DNA of 64,000 nt from an uncultured Mollicutes bacterium. Its GTDB lineage: Bacteria; Bacillota_I; Bacilli_A; RFN20; CAG-826. The stretch is taken from contig UQFQ01000005.1 in assembly GCA_900540395.1 (NCBI GenBank), forward strand, positions 1-64,000, written 5' to 3'. Within the stretch, counting starts at the first letter, position 1; every line of letters begins with the position of its first letter. Both the position numbers and the translations under genes were made by a program. Below, in pieces: positions 25,747 through 33,519 of the stretch. Below the pieces are notes generated by a model. The model was given only the letters and a program-made list of their open reading frames with translations. It searched no databases and was not told the origin of the DNA.

Positions 25747-26307
25747 GCTCCATTTTATTGCTATGAAAAATCATTTGTGTGGCTCATTGATAGTAATATT
25801 GGAGTATTTGTCTATAACGCAAATGAAGCAAAGTTTCCATTACTTGCTAGCAAAGAGAGAACTTTGTTTAAACTATTTTTATGTGATGTTGGTTTATTAA
25901 CACATAAACTTTGTAAAGATAATGTTATTAAAATTTTAAATGGAGATGTTAATTTTAATTTTGGTGCTTTATATGAATCGGCTGTTGCACAAGAACTTAA
26001 AGCTAAGGGTTTCAAACTTTTTTACTATAATAATAAAAAAATAGGTGAAGTTGATTTTTTGATTGAAATCAATTCGAAAGTAGTTCCTATTGAAGTTAAA
26101 TCAGGTAAAGATTATAAAAGGCATGCAGCCTTAAATAATTTAGTAAATAATGATGAACTGAAGATTGAAAAAGGTATTGTCTACAATAACTCAAATTTAA
26201 AACAAGTTGGTAAAGTTTTGTATTTACCAATTTATATGATTATGTTTTTAAAAGATAAACAAGAATCTAGTTTGATTTATAAACCAGATTTATCGGCGTT
26301 AAAATAA
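25744..26307 (+). pseudogene. DUF4143-type ATPase, C-terminal remnant
   Basis: The reading encodes only the C-terminal half of the AAA ATPase/DUF4143 family. FKLFLCDVGLL is followed by the PD-(D/E)XK-like nuclease core GALYESAVAQEL...GEVDFLI...VPIEVKSGK and the usual end LPIYMIMFL. The N-terminal AAA domain (family about 400-450 residues) is missing. Homology to the family (KAPFYCYEKS) is visible in the same frame upstream of any start codon, directly joined to the repeat units. It is therefore a truncated copy and probably not functional, although GTG at 25777 could start a 176-residue fragment. The family is highly multicopy in gut Firmicutes. Confidence 0.82.
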
Positions 26308-26365
26308 ATCTTTCTTTAAAGTAAACAAGAAATATTTAACAAGTTGACTCTAAATAATTACTATT

Positions 26366-26770
26366 TTAAACAACTTTACAGGTCATAGTTTTTCTTTTTA
26401 TTAATAGAAGAACTATAGCTAATGCTAATAAAATAACAGTGCTAGATAAGTTGAAAGGAAGTCCTACAATGATCCAATCAACAGCTATGATGCTTAAATA
26501 GATTGCATAAATAAGCATTATTAAAGAACATAGACCTGAAATTATAGAAAGAAAAATCATATCTTTTTTAGTTTTAATACTTAAAAAAACAAGAATCCCA
26601 ATAATTAATATACCTATCACAAAAGGCAAAACACAATATAAGAGAATGTTTTCTAAATTGATTTCAAAGCCGATTGAAAATCCAGTACGATTAGGAAAAC
26701 CTGCAAATAGCAAAAGAAACAACGAAACTATAGCAAGAAAAGTAATAAAAATTTTTCTAACAATACTCAT
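26366..26770 (-). CDS. Four-helix membrane protein, unknown function
   Basis: A 134-residue protein that is almost entirely membrane segments: about 5-24, 34-57, 70-95 and 103-125. It ends in a basic tail (KRKTMTCK), suggesting the C-terminus is cytoplasmic. No family is recognised and no conserved motif is visible. There is no good Shine-Dalgarno before the ATG. It lies between two decayed DUF4143 fragments, so it could be cargo or a bystander. Continuous hydrophobic coding over 134 codons in AT-rich DNA argues it is real, but with moderate confidence. Confidence 0.55.
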   Translation of the reverse strand: MSIVRKIFITFLAIVSLFLLLFAGFPNRTGFSIGFEINLENILLYCVLPFVIGILIIGILVFLSIKTKKDMIFLSIISGLCSLIMLIYAIYLSIIAVDWIIVGLPFNLSSTVILLALAIVLLLIKRKTMTCKVV

Positions 26771-26896
26771 GTTTATAATTTAATCAAAAAAACATAAGAT
26801 GCAAATTTTATTAAAAATCTTGATTATCGGATAGATTATGATTATTTTTATAGTAATGGAATTGTTTATTTTGGTGGCTTTTTTACTTCAAGGATT

Positions 26897-26957
26897 GGAA
26901 AAACTCGCTTGGAAAAGTGTAAAAACTCACTAAAAACTCCCTAGGAAAAGTGTAAAA
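26897..26957 (+). repeat. Degenerate copies of the DUF4143-locus repeat
   Basis: GGAAAAGTGTAAAA occurs at 26911 and 26944, again exactly 33 bp apart, with a third partial unit TTGGAAAAACTCG just before. In one frame the first unit reads FYFKDWKNSLGKV then stop. This resembles the WKNS start of DUF4143 ATPases, so the repeats may derive from the 5' end of that gene. Confidence 0.65.
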
Positions 26958-26975
26958 TAACTAAAGAATTAATGA

Positions 26976-27128
26976 AAAACCGGTAATACAAAAGCAAGCA
27001 AGACAATCTTAAATAATTATTCAACTTATAATGTTAAAAAATGCATAAAATTAAGTGAATATAATATTGGAGAAAGCGATAACATATTAACAATTCCTTA
27101 TTATTTAGCTTTTCTTTTAAAAGAATAA
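26976..27128 (+). pseudogene. Second DUF4143 ATPase remnant (C-terminal 50 residues)
   Basis: An open segment without a start codon encodes KTGNTKASKTILNNY, then about 25 residues, and ends IPYYLAFLLKE and a stop. This is the standard C-terminus of DUF4143 ATPases (K-GNTKSKS motif and the terminal IP-YMAFL strand). An in-frame TGA lies immediately upstream and the repeat units lie 20 bp before it. The rest of the gene is gone. It is distinct in sequence from the C-terminus of the remnant ending at 26307, so two different paralogues have decayed here. Confidence 0.72.
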
Positions 27129-27140
27129 AACTATAAAAAT

Positions 27141-27170
27141 AAAGGGACTTTTCTTTCAAAAAGTCCCTTT
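27141..27170. terminator. Bidirectional intrinsic terminator
   Basis: AAAGGGACTTTT / AAAAAGTCCCTTT is a 12-bp stem with a small loop. It lies after the DUF4143 remnant on the plus strand and after the kinase gene on the minus strand. Confidence 0.85.
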
Positions 27171-27198
27171 AATTATTTAAAATTAATGAAAAACTCAA

Positions 27199-28146
27199 TT
27201 AAAATTCTTTAATTTTATAAACGTCAAAATCGATGGTTTTAGCTTTATCTTTTACTTCTTTTTGAGTTAAGAAACCATTGCTTCCGCCAGCTTCACCAAT
27301 TTTATATGAAGTAAAGACTTCACTAAGTTCAAGAGCTTCTAAACTATCAACATTTCTTAAGTAGAAGTGGATGAAAGCACTAAATAAGGCATCACGGCTA
27401 CCGACAGTATTAACGATTTCTCTTAAAGTAATAGCGTCGATATGATAGATAACATGTTTTTTAGCATCAAGAATCATAGCGCCTTCTCTTCCTTCGCCAA
27501 GAACGATAATTTCGTTATGATATTTTTCATAAATTGAGATTAGGAAGTCTTCATAGTTAATTCTATCTAAGCCCTTCTTAGATAAAAATAAAATGTCGCT
27601 ACCTGCCATAAAATCAGCATTATAATCATCATTTACCGTGCCGATAATATGAACGTCAGTGGCGACTTTTTTGCCAAGTTCTTTAGCTTTTTTAAGAAGT
27701 GGTCTATTGAAATTAGAGTTAGATAAAACAACGATATCTGCTTTAGCAAGCTTTTCTTCTTCCTCTTTAGAAACTTTATCGTTAACTTCTTGAATTTCTT
27801 TAAGATCCATGTAGGTTTTAACATTATTATCTCTATCAACTAAAGAAACAGAATTTGGTGTAGCTTCTAAAGAATCTTTGATTAGTGTTGCATCAATTTT
27901 AAGTTTTTTAATTTGATCAACAACGACTTTACCAAGTAAATCTTTCCCAACAAGTCCGGAAATAATTACTTCATTACCACCAAGTGTTTTAAGTGCTTTG
28001 GCTACATTATAAGCTTGTCCGCTAATACCGCTATTGACACCAAAGAATGGGTATTCAATTGGACAATAAAAAATAGGGAATGAGTCAACATCGATGATGG
28101 TTTCAAAATTGACAACCCCGGAAACATAAATTATTTTGTTTTTCAT
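27199..28146 (-). CDS. PfkB-family carbohydrate/nucleoside kinase with variant GSRD motif
   Basis: A 315-residue kinase of the PfkB/ribokinase fold. The N-terminal lid and substrate region read NSGISGQAYNVAKALKTLGG (39-58) and LVGKDLLG. The C-terminal catalytic region reads NTVGSRDALFSAF. The catalytic aspartate (Asp252) is kept, but the usual GAGD anion hole is GSRD (249-252). It should phosphorylate a sugar or nucleoside with ATP; the substrate is unknown. The start is chosen at MKNKIIYVSG because AAAGGAG lies 12 nt upstream; a longer reading begins inside the promoter region. It is monocistronic with a terminator. Confidence 0.85.
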   Translation of the reverse strand: MKNKIIYVSGVVNFETIIDVDSFPIFYCPIEYPFFGVNSGISGQAYNVAKALKTLGGNEVIISGLVGKDLLGKVVVDQIKKLKIDATLIKDSLEATPNSVSLVDRDNNVKTYMDLKEIQEVNDKVSKEEEEKLAKADIVVLSNSNFNRPLLKKAKELGKKVATDVHIIGTVNDDYNADFMAGSDILFLSKKGLDRINYEDFLISIYEKYHNEIIVLGEGREGAMILDAKKHVIYHIDAITLREIVNTVGSRDALFSAFIHFYLRNVDSLEALELSEVFTSYKIGEAGGSNGFLTQKEVKDKAKTIDFDVYKIKEF

Positions 28147-28203
28147 TATAGTTTGGTTCTCCTTTAAAATTATTATATTATGCGTGGGAAAAATTAACAT
28201 CAA

Positions 28204-28589
28204 AAATCGATAGTTTAGATGAAAATTTTCAGCCTTGATTTTTATTTAATTTAAGGTATATAAGAAGAGAATTATTACTTATAAAAATTACAAGTATAGG
28301 TGTTTTATGAATCTCAAATTTTGTTGTATCTATATTGTTAAGTGCAAGAGCAATTTATAAAAACAAATTTATCTTAACTTTCGTTTTGCCTTTTAAAATG
28401 TAACTTTTCGTAAGAAATCATAATAAATTTAATATCATATAAAAGCAAAATTAAGACAAATTTACGAATAAAAGTTAAATTCGTAAGCAAATTTTGAATA
28501 AAATTTAATTTTTTGACTTATTTATCGTGATTTTTAGAATGTGCCTTACGTTTAATTTAAAAATTCGTAAAAATTTTTCATTTTAAATG
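28204..28589. other. AT-rich intergenic segment with a cluster of TTCGTAA/TTACGAA motifs
   Basis: The heptamer TTCGTAA or its complement occurs at 28406, 28462, 28480 and 28564, plus a near match at about 28546. Two copies form the inverted repeat TTACGAAT-n8-ATTCGTAA. In DNA this AT-rich such clustering of a CG-containing heptamer stands out and may be a set of protein-binding sites. No gene is visible. Confidence 0.45.
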
Positions 28590-28618
28590 TTGACAGAAAA
28601 ATATCCCCATGATATAAA
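28590..28618 (+). promoter_or_regulatory. Near-consensus sigma-A promoter
   Basis: TTGACA (28590-28595), a 17-nt spacer and TATAAA (28613-28618). This is the strongest promoter sequence in the window; the start would be near 28625. Confidence 0.85.
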
Positions 28619-28624
28619 TTAATC

Positions 28625-28767
28625 AGAGGAAGATATTAGGAACACTTAATATCTAACTGAACTAGAAGAGACTCATCCCCAATTTATCAAAGAATTTGTG
28701 AAATTAAAGAAGAATTAGTTTGATTAAGAGAATATAATAATAAAAAATGGGTCTCTTCTTTTATTTG
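28625..28767 (+). ncRNA. Structured transcript or attenuator, family not recognised
   Basis: About 140 nt downstream of a strong promoter fold into two parts. The first is a hairpin AGATATTA/TAATATCT (28631-28654). The second is a long rod closed by 13 bp, AGAAGAGACTCAT (28664-28676) with ATGGGTCTCTTCT (28747-28759), containing inner pairs ATCAAA/TTTGAT and AATT/AATT. The closing strand is followed by TTTTATTTG, so it can act as a terminator. It could be a small RNA (the rod shape recalls 6S-like RNAs, though I cannot confirm that) or a leader that attenuates the ORF starting two nt later. Confidence 0.55.
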
Positions 28768-28768
28768 T

Positions 28769-29221
28769 ATGAGTATTTCAAAAACTAGATTAACTAAAAT
28801 AATAAGCACTTTAAAAAAACGGAATAAAAAAGTTTGTACAATTCATGAACTTTCTCTTTCAGTCGGAATAAAAGAAGATGCTTTGAAAGAATTTTTCTTT
28901 TCTTTTAATCCTTTAATATATTTTGAAGAAAATTTTAACTTGCTTGATCTACTTGATGATTTAATAGAAGAAGAAAAAGCAATTGAAGAAAAGGAAAGAA
29001 GTAAAGGCGTTAAAACTAAAAGGAAATATATAAGGCAAAAAGATTTAGCCCCATATAAAGATTTAATTGATTATATTTATCAAACTTGTACTGTTGATGG
29101 CGGAATCTTAGATACAGGATATGTCTTAAATAAAAAAGACGTGAAGATAATTTCAAAGCTATTAAAAGAAGAAAAACAACGTATTAAAATAAGGCTGAGT
29201 GAAGCCTTATTTTTAATATAG
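28769..29221 (+). CDS. Conserved-looking hypothetical protein, HTH-like N-terminus
   Basis: A 150-residue basic protein I do not recognise. The N-terminal third (ISTLKKRNKKVCTIHELSLSVGIKEDALKEFFF) looks like a helix-turn-helix. It is followed by an acidic helix (LLDDLIEEEKAIEEKERS), a Lys/Arg linker and a globular end around CTVDGGILDTGYVLNKKD. There is no Shine-Dalgarno, and the ATG lies in the T-rich tail of the preceding RNA stem, so expression may need read-through. Its last ten codons contain an intrinsic terminator. A DNA- or RNA-binding role is only an inference from the charge pattern. Confidence 0.6.
   Translation: MSISKTRLTKIISTLKKRNKKVCTIHELSLSVGIKEDALKEFFFSFNPLIYFEENFNLLDLLDDLIEEEKAIEEKERSKGVKTKRKYIRQKDLAPYKDLIDYIYQTCTVDGGILDTGYVLNKKDVKIISKLLKEEKQRIKIRLSEALFLI
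29186..29214 (+). terminator. Intrinsic terminator inside the 3' end of a coding sequence
   Basis: AAAATAAGGCT / AGCCTTATTTTT is an 11-bp stem with a GAGTGA loop followed by T residues. It encodes the last residues of the 150-residue protein. Confidence 0.82.
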
Positions 29222-29254
29222 TTAGAGAAGATATTTTTAATATAGTTAGAGAAT
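29209..29254 (+). repeat. Direct duplication, 24-bp period
   Basis: ATTTTTAATATAGTTAGAGAA occurs at 29209 and again at 29233. The duplication begins in the terminator T-tract and includes a copy of the stop codon of the preceding ORF. Confidence 0.8.
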
Positions 29255-29303
29255 ATATTTAATTTGTTTTACTACGTAAAAATATATATAATTTTATTCG
29301 ACT

Positions 29304-29351
29304 CGTGTGTCTAACCCATGACTAACCACACGTAAAATTTAACAGGGGAGG
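29304..29351 (+). promoter_or_regulatory. Pseudoknot leader of queT, candidate preQ1-type riboswitch
   Basis: CGTGTG (29304-29309) pairs with CACACG (29327-29332) around a 17-nt pyrimidine-rich loop containing CCC. An A-rich tail follows, and then GGGG-AGG (29345-29351), the Shine-Dalgarno of queT. Loop CCC pairing with the GGG would make an H-type pseudoknot that hides the ribosome binding site. That is the topology of preQ1-I-like riboswitches, and queT is a classic preQ1 riboswitch target. The loop is longer than in standard preQ1-I, so the class is uncertain. Confidence 0.55.
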
Positions 29352-29359
29352 TTTTCTTG

Positions 29360-29950
29360 ATGGAAAATCAAATTAAAAAGGAAAGCAGATTCTTATTGTG
29401 GTTTAAAAAGAACTTTACCACCAGTGTAATCTGCGCAAATGCATTTATTGCTTGTTTATATGCAGTTGTGACTTATTTATGCGGTCCACTTGCATATGAA
29501 TTTTCACAGTTTCGTTTCTCAGAAGCTTTGAATTTACTCGTTTTCTTTAATCCAACTTATACTGTTGGATTAACGATTGGTTGCTTTTTAGCCAACATCA
29601 TGTCGACTGTAGGACCATTAGATTTAATCTTTGGAACTCTTGCAACACTTATGAGTTGTTTACTTATGGTTTTCTTCTCAAAAGTCTGCAAAAACCTATT
29701 TGTTTCTTCGCTTTTTCCAACAATTATTAATGCAATAGTGGTTCCATTTACGATTTATTTATCAACAATTAATACAGGCGAACCAATGGATTTATCTTAT
29801 ATGTATTGGGTGATGTTTGGTTGGGTTGCTTTAGGCGAATTTGTTTGTGTTACTTGCCTAGGTTATCCACTCTTTATGATTTTAATGAAAAAGACTAAAG
29901 GTTTTTCAAAATTAATATTTGCAAGTAGAAATTTAGATTTTAAATGGTGA
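29360..29950 (+). CDS. queT: Queuosine-precursor ECF transporter S component
   Basis: A 196-residue integral membrane protein with about five to six hydrophobic segments, matching QueT: SVICANAFIACLYAVVTYLCGPLAYEFSQFRFSEALN near the N-terminus and FFNPTYTVGLTIGCFLANIMS. It captures preQ1 or preQ0 outside the cell for the energy-coupling-factor module, whose other subunits are not in this window. GGGGAGG eight nt before the ATG fixes the start; a TTG one codon earlier is unlikely. It ends TGG TGA, showing that TGA is a stop here. tgt follows after 4 nt. The function is strongly supported by the operon. Confidence 0.9.
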   Translation: MENQIKKESRFLLWFKKNFTTSVICANAFIACLYAVVTYLCGPLAYEFSQFRFSEALNLLVFFNPTYTVGLTIGCFLANIMSTVGPLDLIFGTLATLMSCLLMVFFSKVCKNLFVSSLFPTIINAIVVPFTIYLSTINTGEPMDLSYMYWVMFGWVALGEFVCVTCLGYPLFMILMKKTKGFSKLIFASRNLDFKW

Positions 29951-29954
29951 TTTT

Positions 29955-31085
29955 ATGGCATGTGAAGGTTTTAAATTAGAAGTTAAGCATATTGATAAAA
30001 AAACAGGAGCAAGATATGGAATTCTTCATACACCTCATGGGGATGTAGAGACTCCAATGTTTATGCCTGTTGGAACTTTAGCCACTGTAAAAACTTTATC
30101 TCCAGAAGAGATTAAAGCAATTGGAAGTGGTGTTATTTTAGCTAATACTTATCACCTTCACATTAGGCCAGGAGAAGATATTGTCGCTGCTGCAGGTGGT
30201 GTCCATAAATTTATGAAATATGATGGGCCAATGCTTACAGATAGTGGAGGATTTCAAGTTTTCTCTTTATCAGAAAAAAGGAAAATCACAGAAGAAGGTG
30301 TTACTTTTAAAAACCATTTAAATGGTGATAAGATTTTCTTTTCACCGGAAATTGTTATGGATATTGAACATAAGATTGGCGCTGATATTGCTATGTCTTT
30401 TGATGAATGTATCCCTTATCCTGCAACTTATGAATATACAAAAAATTCTACTTTACGTACTTTAAGATGGGCAAAAAGAGGTAAAGATGCTCATACTAGA
30501 AAAGATCAAGCACTATTTGGAATTGTTCAAGGCGGCAATTATCCTGATCTTAGAAAAATGGCGGCTGAAGAATTAACCAAAATGGATTTTGACGGCTATG
30601 CAATCGGTGGAACTTCAATCGGCGAACCAAAAGATGTGTGTTTTAATATGATTGATATGGCTATTAAATATCTTCCCGAAGATAAGCCTCGCTATTTAAT
30701 GGGAGTTGGTAGTTTAGATTATATTCTAGAAGGCATTGCTAAAGGTATCGATATGATGGATTGTGTTTTACCAACTCGTATTGCTCGTCATGGGACTTTA
30801 ATGACTCATCAAGGTAGAGTAAATATTAAAAATGAAAAATATAAATCTGATTTTACTCCACTTGATCCAGAATGTGATTGCTATACATGTAAAAATTATA
30901 CAAAAGCATATTTAAGACATTTATATGTTTGTGGAGAACAATTTGGTGCACGTTTATTATCAATCCACAATTTACGTTTTTTAATTTCTATTGTAGAAGG
31001 AGCACGTAAAGCTATTCAAGAAGATAGATTTGAAGAATATAAAAATGAAATTCTCAAAAAATATGGCGATTCTAGAGGGTTTTAG
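29955..31085 (+). CDS. tgt: tRNA-guanine(34) transglycosylase
   Basis: Exchanges guanine at the wobble position of GUN-anticodon tRNAs for preQ1. The 376-residue length is the family norm. Seen: LTDSGGFQVFS with an active-site Asp, GIVQGG, the nucleophile region DCVLPTRIARHGTLMT, and the zinc site C-x-C-x2-C (about 307-312) with a distant His in SIHN. Only a weak ribosome binding site precedes the ATG, and translation is probably coupled to queT. With queA downstream it forms the core of queuosine modification. Confidence 0.96.
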   Translation: MACEGFKLEVKHIDKKTGARYGILHTPHGDVETPMFMPVGTLATVKTLSPEEIKAIGSGVILANTYHLHIRPGEDIVAAAGGVHKFMKYDGPMLTDSGGFQVFSLSEKRKITEEGVTFKNHLNGDKIFFSPEIVMDIEHKIGADIAMSFDECIPYPATYEYTKNSTLRTLRWAKRGKDAHTRKDQALFGIVQGGNYPDLRKMAAEELTKMDFDGYAIGGTSIGEPKDVCFNMIDMAIKYLPEDKPRYLMGVGSLDYILEGIAKGIDMMDCVLPTRIARHGTLMTHQGRVNIKNEKYKSDFTPLDPECDCYTCKNYTKAYLRHLYVCGEQFGARLLSIHNLRFLISIVEGARKAIQEDRFEEYKNEILKKYGDSRGF

Positions 31086-31101
31086 GTAGAAGGAAGAGTT
31101 T

Positions 31102-32127
31102 ATGGATATTAATTTATTTGATTATTATTTACCAGAAGAACTTATTGCTCAAGAGCCAAGTGCTATAAGAGATGAATGTCGTTTGATGGTGGTAAATAAG
31201 GAAAAGAAAACTTACGAAGACAAAATATTTAAAGATATTTATGATTATTTAAATGCTGGCGATGTTTTAGTTAGAAACAATACTAAAGTAATTCCAGCTC
31301 GACTTTTTGCAACTAAAGATAAAACTGGAGCTCATGTGGAAGTGTTGCTTTTAAAAGATTTAGGTAGTGATACTTGGGAATGTCTATGTGGAAATGCTAA
31401 AGCAATTAAAGTAGGCACCATTCTTCATTTTAAAGACGATGAATTAATTGGTGAATGCCTCGAAGTTAAAGATGAAGGAATTCGACTAATTAAATTTAAA
31501 TACCAAGGAATCTTTTTAGAAGTTTTGGATAGAATTGGAACAATGCCTCTTCCTCCTTATATTCATAAAGCGTGTAAAAATAATGATGATTATCAAACAG
31601 TTTACGCTAAAGTCGAAGGAAGTGCAGCCGCTCCAACAGCTGGATTTCATTTTACAAATGAACTACTTGAAAAACTTCAAAAGAAAGGCGTTGAAATTGT
31701 TGATGTTACTCTAAACATTGGATTAGGCACTTTTAGACCAGTAAAAGTTCAAGATACCAAAGACCATGTTATGCATTCAGAAACCTATGAAGTTAGTGAA
31801 GAAGCAGCTAAAAGATTAAACCTTGCTAAAAAAGAAGGAAGAAGAATTATTGCAGTTGGAACAACTGCAGTTAGAACATTAGAAGCTAATATTAATAAAT
31901 TTGGTGAATTTAAGGCTGAAAGTAGTGCAACAAGTATCTTTATTTCTCCAGGCTATGAATATAAAGCTATTGATTGTTTAATTACAAACTTCCATTTGCC
32001 AAAATCAACTTTAGTTATGCTTGTTAGTGCTTTCATGGGGCGTGAGTTTACGCTTGAATGTTATAAACATGCCGTGGAAGAAAAATACCGTTTCTTCTCC
32101 TTTGGTGATTCAATGTTTATCTATTAA
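31102..32127 (+). CDS. queA: S-adenosylmethionine:tRNA ribosyltransferase-isomerase
   Basis: Transfers and isomerises the ribosyl group of SAM to preQ1-tRNA to give epoxyqueuosine. The 341-residue protein begins DYYLPEELIAQEP and contains RLMVV, NNTKVIPARL, PLPPYIH, SAAAPTAGFHFT and GTFRPVK, all QueA signatures. AGAAGGAAG precedes the ATG, 16 nt after tgt. The epoxide product is reduced by QueH, encoded four genes further on at 35646-36251. Its 3' end is close to that of a convergent glycosyltransferase gene. Confidence 0.96.
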   Translation: MDINLFDYYLPEELIAQEPSAIRDECRLMVVNKEKKTYEDKIFKDIYDYLNAGDVLVRNNTKVIPARLFATKDKTGAHVEVLLLKDLGSDTWECLCGNAKAIKVGTILHFKDDELIGECLEVKDEGIRLIKFKYQGIFLEVLDRIGTMPLPPYIHKACKNNDDYQTVYAKVEGSAAAPTAGFHFTNELLEKLQKKGVEIVDVTLNIGLGTFRPVKVQDTKDHVMHSETYEVSEEAAKRLNLAKKEGRRIIAVGTTAVRTLEANINKFGEFKAESSATSIFISPGYEYKAIDCLITNFHLPKSTLVMLVSAFMGREFTLECYKHAVEEKYRFFSFGDSMFIY

Positions 32128-32146
32128 AGTTTTTAAAGTTAACGAA

Positions 32147-33430
32147 TTATTTATTTTTAGGTTTGCGTTTGCCTTTGTGTTCAATGGCAACCCAAACCTT
32201 TCTTTTTTTAGGATGAATAAATCCATCAATCCAAGCAAAAAGCCAATCAGCCCAGAAAATAAAGCCAAAAACTACGCATTTGATTTTTAAACGACGACTT
32301 ACTCTAAAATGTGAACCGCTAAATATTAATTCAACTAAATTTGCAAGATCACAAATCAAAAACATTAAAAGAAGATCAACAATTACAAACAAACCATAAA
32401 GCCCTAAATATGCTCCATCTAGTCTAATTCCGAAATAGATCATAAAAGCAAATAAGGTTAACATATGGAACAAAACAGCCCATTCACTTGATTGGAATAA
32501 GGTGAGTGAACTAAACAATTCATAACGGCCAAATTTGTTTGTTTTACGATATTTTGGGTTTTTCTTAATGGCAAGGTCAATAATACCTTTATTCATAAAA
32601 CCCCATACCCAGCGAACATGCTGATTATGCAAAGTTTTTAAATCAGTTGGTTGCTCATCATAATATATAGCAGTAGGGTTATAACCCATTTTAATTCCAT
32701 TAATATAAGCATAGCGGGTTAAGTCAACATCTTCAGTTAAGCCAGTCCAAACCCAACCTCCAGCATCTTCAATAATCTTTTTATCAATGAAATAACCTGT
32801 TCCAGAAATCACAACTTTATCAAATAAAATAGAACGAGCTTTGTTAACAAAACGAGATTGATAGCAAAAGAGCAAGGCACTTGAGGCAGAAATATAATTC
32901 GTATCTGCATTGGTTGATTCTCTTAAACCAACACCAATTTCATATCCAGATGCTTTTAAATCATTTAATTTACTTATGTAATCTTTTGACAAAATATTAT
33001 CAGCATCAAAAATTATTAAAGAGTCAAAATCAACCTTATTGGCCTGTAAATGATTATAAGCTTCTTCTAAAGCAAAACCTTTTCTACGTCTATTTTCAAG
33101 TTGTGTCCTGACAAAATATTTATAGCCAAATTCTAAAGCTATTTTATTAGTAGGATCATCCTCACTTTCGGTAATGACGTATACATCAAATTTGTCTTTT
33201 GGATAATCTTGCTCACTTAGCGACTTTAAAATATTTCTAATTACTTTAGATTCGTTTCTAGCAGGAATTAAAACAATATATTTATAAAAAATATTGGCTT
33301 TTTGAAAAGTTTTTTCTTTTTTATAATAAACATATATAAATTTAATATAATAAGAATTAAGTAAAACAATTAATAAAATAACCCCTAGAAGAGCTAAATA
33401 AGTGTAACCAAGAATTTCTAAGTAATTCAT
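32147..33430 (-). CDS. Membrane glycosyltransferase, family 2 (processive type)
   Basis: A 427-residue GT2 enzyme anchored in the membrane. It has one N-terminal segment (about 8-28), a catalytic domain with FDADN (the DxD motif, about 142), TGLTEDVDL and the QHVRW motif (QxxRW), then about three C-terminal membrane segments (from about 320). These motifs mark cellulose/hyaluronan-synthase-like enzymes that polymerise sugars and export them, or glycosylate lipids. The sugar is unknown. No Shine-Dalgarno is present; on the minus strand TAGAAT lies six nt before the ATG, so the mRNA may be leaderless. It is convergent with queA. Confidence 0.87.
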   Translation of the reverse strand: MNYLEILGYTYLALLGVILLIVLLNSYYIKFIYVYYKKEKTFQKANIFYKYIVLIPARNESKVIRNILKSLSEQDYPKDKFDVYVITESEDDPTNKIALEFGYKYFVRTQLENRRRKGFALEEAYNHLQANKVDFDSLIIFDADNILSKDYISKLNDLKASGYEIGVGLRESTNADTNYISASSALLFCYQSRFVNKARSILFDKVVISGTGYFIDKKIIEDAGGWVWTGLTEDVDLTRYAYINGIKMGYNPTAIYYDEQPTDLKTLHNQHVRWVWGFMNKGIIDLAIKKNPKYRKTNKFGRYELFSSLTLFQSSEWAVLFHMLTLFAFMIYFGIRLDGAYLGLYGLFVIVDLLLMFLICDLANLVELIFSGSHFRVSRRLKIKCVVFGFIFWADWLFAWIDGFIHPKKRKVWVAIEHKGKRKPKNK

Positions 33431-33519
33431 GGTATTATTCTATACAATAATTTTTTAATTTTAAATAATATTAGTAATCAATATTTGATATAATTTGATA
33501 CAAGGTATATTAAATTGTT

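Noticed and set aside
28625..28767. Firm assignment as 6S RNA or a T-box leader
   Set aside because: No T-box sequence (GGTGGNACC) is present and the central-bubble features of 6S cannot be confirmed by eye, so only an unnamed structured RNA is reported.
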